NCBI GenBank assembly: GCA_016187035.1
Contig: JACPKL010000001.1
Span: forward strand, 142,607-179,332
Length of the DNA stretch: 36,726 bases
Direction: 5' to 3'
DNA from: Candidatus Daviesbacteria bacterium
GTDB taxonomy: Bacteria > Patescibacteriota > Microgenomatia > Daviesbacterales > UBA10151
The notes under the pieces: generated by a model
Seen by the model: the letters and a program-made list of their open reading frames with translations, nothing else
Databases searched by the model: none
What the model was told of the DNA's origin: nothing
Made by a program: the position numbers and the translations under genes
Shown: in pieces, positions 31,362 through 36,726 of the stretch
Numbering within the stretch: position 1 is the stretch's first letter
Layout: every line of letters starts with the position of its first letter

Positions 31362-33046
31362 CTTTGGATGAGACAAGTGGTGAGTTTATCTCATCTAAAG
31401 TTAAAGGGTTAATGGATATGGGGATACAACAAACTTATTTACTGATAACTGATAAAGGTAAAACTATCAGAACTACAGCTAACCACCCTTACTTTATTAA
31501 AGAAACCAAGAAAGCTTCTATTATGGGCGGGGTGTACCAGGTAGACCAGTCACCAAGAATAGAAACTCTCACTCAAGACAGTTTTATTGCCATAGCTAAT
31601 TCAAATATCCGGCTTGTTGTTAAAATTGATAAACAAACTAAGAGAAAATTACATGAAATGTACCAGGCTTTGGGAGAAGGAAAGTTCTTTGCCCCTGATC
31701 TTCTTGTCTTTGGCATCCGGGTTTTGCTTAACTTTGCCAATATCCATCCAACCAGAGTACAAATAGACAATGAATACCCGGGCTATGAAAACCGTATCAG
31801 ACAGTTTATTAAAGCCAGTAATCCGGATGTAGATATAGAAGTCAAGTCAATAGGCCATGGCAAAAAAGCATATGCTCATTGGGCATCTTATCTTTCTTAT
31901 AAGGGAAAAGAGGAGGTAGATTTTGAATTTACCAACAAAAAAGACCGCGGCATTCTTCAAAGAAGAGGCCAAGGCACTGTTACACTGGTACCTTTAAACC
32001 AGATTCGCAGTACACGCGGTCTTATAAGGCAAGATTATCACAAGTTAGAAGATTTGTCAACCCATTCGATAAACTCAGGGTTGATACTGAGCTTGCCGAA
32101 TGTATCAAATGCCAAGTGGAGAAAAGTTTATGATATCAAGCCAGGTATGGAAGTGGCAACAGTTGATGGTTGGGAGAAGGTAGTAGCTCTGAAGGAATAC
32201 TCAAGAGAACAGGTCTTTGATATTGAGGTGGAAAATACCCATAATTTTGTAGGTAATGATATAGTTGCTCATAATACATATATTACTGGTAATGTAGGAC
32301 TGGGGATAGCTTCCCCTGCTACTAATCTACATCTATTAGGCTCAGGAACAGGAACTGGAGTCCAACTATTAACCCAGAATAATACCCAGACTAACTTTGG
32401 ATTAGCTGTACTTGATAATGGTAATGTTGGTATTGGGACAACGGGACCGGACTATCAACTCGTAGCAACAAAAGGAGGCAATACTTTTAAGTGGATAGAT
32501 GCGGGTCCGTATATAAGGGTTGATGATGGGACAAGACAGATTGGTATGGGTACTGACTCGACTAACAAGGGGTGGATAGGTTCTATTAGTAACGATGGTC
32601 TTGGGTTCAGAACGAATAATGCAGTCAAAATGTGGATTTCAACAGACGGTAATGTAGGGATTGGAACTAACACCCCAGGATCAGCTTTATCAGTAATTGG
32701 TAATGTTGGGATAGGTACATCTGCTGCAGGGGCAGCTTTACAGGTTAATGGTGGAGGATTATTTGGCTGGGGCACTGCTTCTTCTGCCCTATCTTCAGGA
32801 GCTATTCTGGGAGTTAATGGTAATGTGGGAGTTGGTACTACTTCCCCCCTGGCTAACCTGCATGTTGTAGGACAGTGTGTGGCTGAAGGAACATTAATCA
32901 AAAGAAGAAGACGCAGGAGAAAGACGATGGATGATGGAGAGATAGAAGATGGTGATTTGAAGATAGAAGATAGAAAGGTAGACAAAAATAATCTATCTTC
33001 TACCCTCAATCCTATCAAACAGGAGATTGGGAATGGCATGAAGTAG
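31289..33046 (+). CDS. Fibre segment 5: intein 6 body, repeats, start of intein 7
   Basis: About 585 residues in a third frame. It contains intein 6 from block A2 to HN, fibre repeats (TYITGNVGLGI, NVGIGTTGPDY, NVGIGTNTPGS) and the first 60 residues of intein 7, ending after KQEIGNGMK at 33046. Confidence 0.65.
   Translation, partial: TVNSDNYIYDEVRIDQIQPGDEILTLDETSGEFISSKVKGLMDMGIQQTYLLITDKGKTIRTTANHPYFIKETKKASIMGGVYQVDQSPRIETLTQDSFIAIANSNIRLVVKIDKQTKRKLHEMYQALGEGKFFAPDLLVFGIRVLLNFANIHPTRVQIDNEYPGYENRIRQFIKASNPDVDIEVKSIGHGKKAYAHWASYLSYKGKEEVDFEFTNKKDRGILQRRGQGTVTLVPLNQIRSTRGLIRQDYHKLEDLSTHSINSGLILSLPNVSNAKWRKVYDIKPGMEVATVDGWEKVVALKEYSREQVFDIEVENTHNFVGNDIVAHNTYITGNVGLGIASPATNLHLLGSGTGTGVQLLTQNNTQTNFGLAVLDNGNVGIGTTGPDYQLVATKGGNTFKWIDAGPYIRVDDGTRQIGMGTDSTNKGWIGSISNDGLGFRTNNAVKMWISTDGNVGIGTNTPGSALSVIGNVGIGTSAAGAALQVNGGGLFGWGTASSALSSGAILGVNGNVGVGTTSPLANLHVVGQCVAEGTLIKRRRRRRKTMDDGEIEDGDLKIEDRKVDKNNLSSTLNPIKQEIGNGMK
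31937..32028 (-). ncRNA. Minus-strand small RNA in intein 6
   Basis: Promoter TTGACA with GATAAT at 15 nt or TAATCT at 17 nt. Closing helix of 9 bp AAGACCGCG/CGCGGTCTT (32015-32023 with 31941-31949). Long arm GTACTG/CAGTGC topped by CTGGT-TTAAAGGT-ACCAG, and a second hairpin TCTTC-TTT-GAAGA. It ends in T6 (plus-strand A-run 31937-31942). This is the best-defined three-way junction of the set. Confidence 0.75.
32032..32060 (-). promoter_or_regulatory. Minus-strand promoter in intein 6
   Basis: Perfect TTGACA (32055-32060) with TGTGATAATCT downstream. Confidence 0.7.
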
Positions 33047-35562
33047 AACAAACTATGGATAAAGGGATACAGACTGTATATAGGCTAGAGACAGAGGGTG
33101 GTAAATGGATAGAAACTACCTCAGAGCATCCATATTTGGTCAGAGAAGCAAAATTAGCGGCGAGGCTTGGAAGAGATGGGGAAAAGTGGCTGAAAGTTTT
33201 CCAGATTAAGGCAGGAATGGAGGTAGCTACCTCTGATGGGTGGGAGAAAATAGTAAGTATTAATAAGGTAGGCAGAAAACTTACCTATGATTTACAGATT
33301 GCTAATACCCATAACTTTGTTGGTGGACATTATATAAATAGAAAGACTGGCCAGGCTTTAACTGAGGAACAGGAAGCAGCCTATGTAGAGTATTTAAACC
33401 AACAAAAAACCCGCCTTTCAGCGAGTTCTTTGACGGATAGCACCGTTGATACGTATGCTGCTAGACTCTCAAAAAAGAGTATAACACAGGATGGCCCTAT
33501 TGTCAATTTCGAAAGTGGACCTGAGGGGAATCGAACCCCCGCTAGCCGAATTGAGAGTCCAGCAGCTGTACCAACAGCAGGCCCACTAGTTTCATTATCC
33601 CAAATCCTAAGGATGGAAGTCAAAGAAACCCTGGACACCTCGAAGGTGGGCTTTGACTCCTTCGAGGTGGAACTTGGCTTTGACCCTGATGACATTGAAT
33701 ATGGTGGCATTGTGGCCCATAATACATATTTAAATGGTAATTTAGGATTAGGTATCCAAGCTCCAAGTTCCAAGCTCCAAATTCTAGGTGATGGCACAGG
33801 TACTGGAGTCCAGCTGTTAACTCAGAATAATACCCAGACTAATTTTGGACTGGCTGTTTTAGATAATGGCAATGTAGGTATTGGGACTACAGCTCCAACT
33901 GGAGTTTTCCAGGTAGGCTCCTCAGCTACTGCTCCTGTACTATTTGCCTCCTCCTTAACAGGCAACGTCGGCATCGGGACAACTAATCCAGGTACTGCTT
34001 TAGATGTGGTTGGCACAGGAAGATTCTCTTCAACACTGACTGCATCTAATGGTCTTACAGTTTCAGCTGGTCAGCTTCTGGTACCTGATGGCACAGATGC
34101 CATACCAGGTATAGGTTTTACTGATGCAAACACTGGTTTCCGCGGCAGGGTCAACGCAGGAATTGTAGCAATTATCGACGGAGTACAGCATGCATATTTT
34201 GGCAACTCTACTCTAACATTAGCAACTACTGATGCCCTTAGCTGGGCATCGGGTCAATACACTGATAGCGCAACAGACCTTAGTATTTTCCGTGACGCTG
34301 CTAATGTTCTAGCTCAAAGAAGAAGCACTAACGCCCAAGAGTTTAGAATATACAATTCTGACTCAACCTCAGATGAGTTTGCCTCATTAGGCTTCATAAA
34401 CAACTCCAACGTTTTTACTATTGAAACTGAACAGGTTGGAGGAGGAACAGTCCTCCCAATTGCTTTAATGGGCGGCAACGTCGGCATCGGCTTTACCTCC
34501 CCTGCTGCTTTATTAGATGTAATGGGTACAGCTTTACTTAGAGGTTCCTCTACCACCACTGGTTTAGCTGTCACTGCTGCTGGTAATGTAGGAGTTGGTA
34601 CTACTTCTCCATCAGCGCCTTTTGAGGTCAAAGCAGCTGGTACTGGTGCCATTGCCAAGTTTACCTCTGATAACTCAACCGGCTGTACCTTAGCTGATGG
34701 GGGGACCATCACCTGTTCTTCTGATTTATCTTTGAAGAAAAATATCACTGGGTTAAGTTATGGTTTATCTGATTTATTAAAGCTTAATCCTGTTGAGTTT
34801 AACTGGAAAATAGATGAAGACGGCAGCTTGAAAAACTTAGGTTTTATTGCCCAGGAGGTGGAGACTGTCTTACCTAAGCTGGTGATTACTGGTGAGGCAG
34901 GCCTTAAAGAGTTAAACACCATTGGTCTGGTACCGCTGCTGACTAAATCTATCCAGCAGATAGAAGGAAGGTTAAAGGGTTTGGAGGAGAAAATAGCTTC
35001 TGATTCTGTACAGTTCATTGCTTCCTCTTCTGCTTCTCTAAATCTTACTCCACCTGATATATTGCTGGCTACAGGATCTGCTAAGTTAAAAGATCTGCAA
35101 GTTTTCTCTGAAGCTACTGTTTCTGGTATGTTAGCTGCTTATGAGCTGAAGGTCTCAGATAGCTTGAAGTCTTTAGGGTTAACCACCTTAGCTAAGACCA
35201 ATGTGGCTGGAGACTTAATCATAGATGGCACCCTTTCTATTACTGGTAACTCTATCTCTTCCCTGGAAACACTTAAACTTCAGGGAGGTAAAGTCACTAT
35301 AGATAATCAAGGTAATTTAACTGTCCAAAAACTAATAGTTTCTTCCAAAACTTTGGGCACAGCAGTTATTCCTGCCAAACAACAACAATTACTAGTTAAA
35401 GGGCAGATAACCAGCAGTTCCAAAGTCTTCCTCACACCGGAAAGACCGGCTGTTTTAGGAGTGAGTAAAGATCCGCTAACCCAAACCTTTACCATCCTGC
35501 TGGAAAAGGTTCAGGATAAAGAATTAAAAGTAGACTGGTGGATAGTGGACTCAGAGGAGTAG
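33013..35562 (+). CDS. Fibre segment 6: end of intein 7, repeats, S74 chaperone domain, tail
   Basis: About 849 residues. After the end of intein 7 there are fibre repeats (NVGIGTTAPTG, NVGIGFTSPAA). The peptidase-S74 domain starts with CSSDLSLKKNITGLSYGLSD and continues LNPVEFNWKIDEDGSLKNLG and FIAQEVETVLPKLV. Unusually, about 210 residues follow the S74 domain, with a helical stretch and a beta-rich tail (VDWWIVDSEE end). S74 domains fold trimeric fibres and often cleave themselves off. No membrane helix is at this end. Confidence 0.8.
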   Translation, partial: YQTGDWEWHEVEQTMDKGIQTVYRLETEGGKWIETTSEHPYLVREAKLAARLGRDGEKWLKVFQIKAGMEVATSDGWEKIVSINKVGRKLTYDLQIANTHNFVGGHYINRKTGQALTEEQEAAYVEYLNQQKTRLSASSLTDSTVDTYAARLSKKSITQDGPIVNFESGPEGNRTPASRIESPAAVPTAGPLVSLSQILRMEVKETLDTSKVGFDSFEVELGFDPDDIEYGGIVAHNTYLNGNLGLGIQAPSSKLQILGDGTGTGVQLLTQNNTQTNFGLAVLDNGNVGIGTTAPTGVFQVGSSATAPVLFASSLTGNVGIGTTNPGTALDVVGTGRFSSTLTASNGLTVSAGQLLVPDGTDAIPGIGFTDANTGFRGRVNAGIVAIIDGVQHAYFGNSTLTLATTDALSWASGQYTDSATDLSIFRDAANVLAQRRSTNAQEFRIYNSDSTSDEFASLGFINNSNVFTIETEQVGGGTVLPIALMGGNVGIGFTSPAALLDVMGTALLRGSSTTTGLAVTAAGNVGVGTTSPSAPFEVKAAGTGAIAKFTSDNSTGCTLADGGTITCSSDLSLKKNITGLSYGLSDLLKLNPVEFNWKIDEDGSLKNLGFIAQEVETVLPKLVITGEAGLKELNTIGLVPLLTKSIQQIEGRLKGLEEKIASDSVQFIASSSASLNLTPPDILLATGSAKLKDLQVFSEATVSGMLAAYELKVSDSLKSLGLTTLAKTNVAGDLIIDGTLSITGNSISSLETLKLQGGKVTIDNQGNLTVQKLIVSSKTLGTAVIPAKQQQLLVKGQITSSSKVFLTPERPAVLGVSKDPLTQTFTILLEKVQDKELKVDWWIVDSEE
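33402..33604 (-). ncRNA. 203-bp RNA module, copy in intein 7
   Basis: Same order and length as 29646-29848. Promoter a TTGACT-18-GATAAT (33594-33623), tRNA-like fold (33516-33584), promoter b TTGACA-17-TATACT (33478-33506), short RNA, terminator CTCGC-TGAAAG-GCGGG-T6 (33404-33425). The short RNA contains GAGAGTCTAGCAGC, complementary over 14 nt (one G-U) to the anticodon-arm region here. It differs from copy 1 in sequence but keeps the pairing. Confidence 0.75.
33516..33584 (-). ncRNA. tRNA-like element (69 nt), copy 2
   Basis: GGGCCTG/CAGGTCC, CTG-TTGGTA-CAG, CTGGA-CTCTCAA-TTCGG (CUC at the anticodon position), GGGGG-TTCGATT-CCCCT. D-stem and anticodon-stem changes relative to copy 1 are compensatory. 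Confidence 0.6.
33638..33673. repeat. Two opposed hairpin-repeat arms near the end of intein 7
   Basis: ACCTCGAAGGTGGG and CCTTCGAGGTGGAA, members of the TTCG hairpin family, in frame. Confidence 0.6.
34715..34930 (+). other. Peptidase S74 / intramolecular chaperone domain
   Basis: SDLSLKKNI is the usual S74 entry motif (SD-x-R/S-x-K-x-N-I), with the candidate cleavage Ser before the Asp. GFIAQEVETVLPKLV is the second conserved block. Confidence 0.88.
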
Positions 35563-35579
35563 AGAAGTTAGGAAATTTC

Positions 35580-35603
35580 CCAACTTTCAGCCTCAAAAGT
35601 TGG
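35580..35603 (+). terminator. Inverted repeat after the fibre locus
   Basis: CCAACTTT and AAAGTTGG, perfect 8-bp arms, 17 bp after the fibre stop; no T-run. A second palindrome ACCGAGT-CTG-ACTCGGT lies at 35641-35657. Together they could end both converging operons. Confidence 0.4.
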
Positions 35604-35682
35604 CCCAAACCGGACACTGGAGAAATCGCCAGGATATCAAACCGAGTCTGACTCGGTCAAACGTCCCAGGTCAATCTGATCG

Positions 35683-35973
35683 CTAAAATGAAATTTGGAG
35701 CTTGGTGTTGAGGGCAGCAGCAATCCTTTTGAGTAAGTGCAGGGAGGGATTGGCATCCATACCTTCGATTCTGGCTATCTGAGCTTGAGATGTCCCTACT
35801 TTTTTAGCCAAGTCTCTCTGGGAGAGTTTCCTTTCAAGTCTGGCTTCAATCAGTTTGCATCCTAGTTGGTACTCAACTTCAGAATCCTCCCATTCTTTTC
35901 TGAAAGCTGGATTCTTTAGCCTCTTTTTCAAGTCTTCTTGAAATGTATAAACTTTGTAACCTCTATATTTCAT
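35683..35973 (-). CDS. HigA-like XRE antitoxin
   Basis: 96 residues with a C-terminal XRE helix-turn-helix: LSQRDLAKKVGTSQAQIARI and HLLKRIAAALNTKLQI. The N-terminal part (EDLKKRLKNPAFRKEWEDSE) matches HigA-type antitoxins that follow their toxin gene. It neutralises the upstream toxin and represses the operon. A 20-bp palindrome lies 10 bp before its start. Confidence 0.85.
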   Translation of the reverse strand: MKYRGYKVYTFQEDLKKRLKNPAFRKEWEDSEVEYQLGCKLIEARLERKLSQRDLAKKVGTSQAQIARIEGMDANPSLHLLKRIAAALNTKLQISF

Positions 35974-35983
35974 GATAGTAAAA

Positions 35984-36003
35984 TGATATCATCTACGATA
36001 TCA
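35984..36003. promoter_or_regulatory. Palindrome between toxin and antitoxin genes
   Basis: TGATATC-ATCTAC-GATATCA, perfect 7-bp arms. It is a candidate operator for the XRE antitoxin or a processing site; it is in the gap, not before the toxin. Confidence 0.5.
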
Positions 36004-36007
36004 GAAG

Positions 36008-36358
36008 TCAACCCTTTGTTTTTCTGTTTATCCACTCATTTAGCCGATTAAGTGCTGTGTTAATTTCTTTATCTGGAGTAGATTGTGATTTCTTAATAAA
36101 ACCGTGAAGTAGCAGGATGGAATCGGAGATTAAAGTAGCATAGAAAATTCTTATATTGTCCCGTCCTAAGATTCTGATCTCCCACAAAGGGGTGCCGGTA
36201 AGCTTTTTGATGTGAGGTATTGCTGTAGTCAATCCATAAATTTCTATAAAGCTTATTACGCGAGATATTTTTCTTTGTTGTTGACCTGTGAGCGAATCAA
36301 GAAACTCATCTACGGGGCTTTTTTCCGCTATGTTTGTGTAGTAAATGACTTTAGTCAT
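36008..36358 (-). CDS. HigB/RelE-superfamily toxin (Gp49-like)
   Basis: 116 residues. KSPVDEFLDSLTGQQQRKIS and KLTGTPLWEIRILGRDNIRIFYA, then LLLHGFIKKSQSTPDKEI, are typical of the Gp49-like/HigB toxins, ribosome-dependent mRNA endonucleases. The conserved Arg and Tyr/Phe positions of the RelE fold are present. The toxin gene comes first, as in higBA. TATGAT lies 6 nt before the ATG. Confidence 0.88.
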   Translation of the reverse strand: MTKVIYYTNIAEKSPVDEFLDSLTGQQQRKISRVISFIEIYGLTTAIPHIKKLTGTPLWEIRILGRDNIRIFYATLISDSILLLHGFIKKSQSTPDKEINTALNRLNEWINRKTKG

Positions 36359-36409
36359 TCTTTTATCATATCATGGAGCCCCAGAGTAGGACCAAATCTG
36401 ACAGCCGGG

Positions 36410-36721
36410 TCAATATCCCCGGTTCTTTTTTCTGACCTCATATAACTGCTCCGTAAGTCCGCCAGTTTTTGCAAACTTCTCGATACCGGCTTTTATTTGC
36501 CGGTCCAGAAGATAGGTTACTTGGTGGCAAAGGGTCAAGATAAAGTTGGCGGCATCCTGGGGAGAAGCCGGTAAAACCGGTTTCTCAATTAAGTTTCCTA
36601 AGCTGCTTAGATTACTTAAGTGACTTAACCTGAAGGCCGTTTGGCGGAAAGCGGTTATTTTGGGGTCGGTTTTGGGATAAATTTCTAAACTGTGTTGTCT
36701 TAGATAATCCTCGAAATCCAT
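36410..36721 (-). CDS. Four-helix-bundle suffix domain protein
   Basis: 103 residues. The C-terminal part CHQVTYLLDRQIKAGIEKFA and GGLTEQLYEVRKK matches my memory of the four-helix-bundle suffix domain often found in Patescibacteria. The first 50 residues are unlike it. The start at 36721 is close to the window edge, so a longer N-terminus cannot be excluded. The function is unknown. Confidence 0.5.
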   Translation of the reverse strand: MDFEDYLRQHSLEIYPKTDPKITAFRQTAFRLSHLSNLSSLGNLIEKPVLPASPQDAANFILTLCHQVTYLLDRQIKAGIEKFAKTGGLTEQLYEVRKKNRGY

Positions 36722-36726
36722 CAGAA

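Larger units (their letters stand above)
31191..32275 (+). other. Intein 6 (Hint) with RNase-H-like payload, frameshifted
   Basis: Starts CVTGDTLLKRRRRK; frame break near 31289 by a deletion very like that in intein 3. The second frame holds PGDEILTLDETSGEF, TTANHPYF, the payload QVDQSPRIETLTQDSFIAIA, TRVQIDNEYPGYENRIRQFI and EVKSIGHGKKAYAHWASYL, then block F and VAHN with Thr +1. The payload is related to those of inteins 1 and 2. The NSPAH motif is replaced by KAYAH, keeping the His. Confidence 0.7.
32876..33723 (+). other. Intein 7 (Hint) with RNA module placed between blocks F and G, frameshifted
   Basis: Starts CVAEGTLIKRRRRRRK; frame break near 33013 (deletion). The second frame reads TTSEHPYL and goes straight to KWLKVFQIKAGMEVAT, so it has no nuclease payload. 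Block F (NTHNFVGG) is then separated from the terminal VAHN by about 125 residues that are antisense to the 203-bp RNA module and to hairpin repeats. Thr is +1. Splicing would need this long insertion to be tolerated. Confidence 0.65.

Noticed and set aside
29760-33584. Functional tRNA-Asp and tRNA-Glu genes
   Set aside because: Positions 8-9 and part of the D-arm are missing and the T-loop of copy 1 is irregular; the long-range antisense pairing suggests a different RNA. Reported as tRNA-like only.

Overview
The window looks like a chromosomal piece of a small-genome Patescibacteria (CPR) bacterium, probably of the Microgenomates type. This is inferred from the gene repertoire (DUF4012 protein, minimal ValS, sigma-like proteins with odd extensions, F1-like ATPase genes) and from promoters that put the -10 box only 6-13 nt before the start codon. 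No species can be named from the sequence alone. Layout: 1-3.5 kb holds the end of a DUF4012 protein, a minus-strand sigma-region-4-like regulator and bL25. 3.7-12.3 kb is an accessory island: a frameshifted gene, two DUF3800 genes each facing a convergent small RNA gene, valS, transposase relics around a nucleotidyltransferase, and a large ECF-type sigma factor. The island is flanked by two copies of the 3' end of tsaD, so tsaD and valS were probably once adjacent. 12.3-13.5 kb is tsaD, invaded by dispersed repeats. 13.6-14.3 kb is a small unknown gene plus debris. 14.3-35.6 kb is one tightly coupled plus-strand operon: six F1-like ATPase genes followed by a 16.4-kb surface-fibre locus. 35.7-36.7 kb is a higBA-type toxin-antitoxin pair and a four-helix-bundle suffix protein. 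The ATPase operon has c-like, b-like, delta C-terminal, alpha, gamma and beta genes, but no a or epsilon subunit. The c-like protein carries an extracellular head domain and an Asn where the ion-binding carboxylate is expected, so it is unlikely to be an ordinary proton-driven synthase. The fibre begins with a cytoplasmic helix-turn-helix and a transmembrane helix, continues as NVGIGTT-type fibre repeats and ends with a peptidase-S74 intramolecular chaperone domain. The main discovery candidate lies in the fibre locus. Seven intein-like (Hint) domains interrupt it at the same extein junction (VVGQ / C...HN / TY); six are complete at both ends and one has lost its C-terminus. None has a recognisable homing endonuclease. 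Five carry nuclease-like payloads: three RNase-H-fold domains resembling DUF3800, one BECR-like and one NYN domain. All seven contain a minus-strand small-RNA gene with a sigma70-type promoter, a structured body and a U-tract terminator, just downstream of and convergent with the payload. The two free-standing DUF3800 genes of the island have the same arrangement, with the RNA U-tract overlapping the DUF3800 stop codon. This suggests a nuclease plus convergent-RNA module that exists both free and captured inside inteins. The fibre frame breaks five times; four breaks fall in the same low-complexity segment of the inteins, which could be phase variation, decay or assembly collapse.
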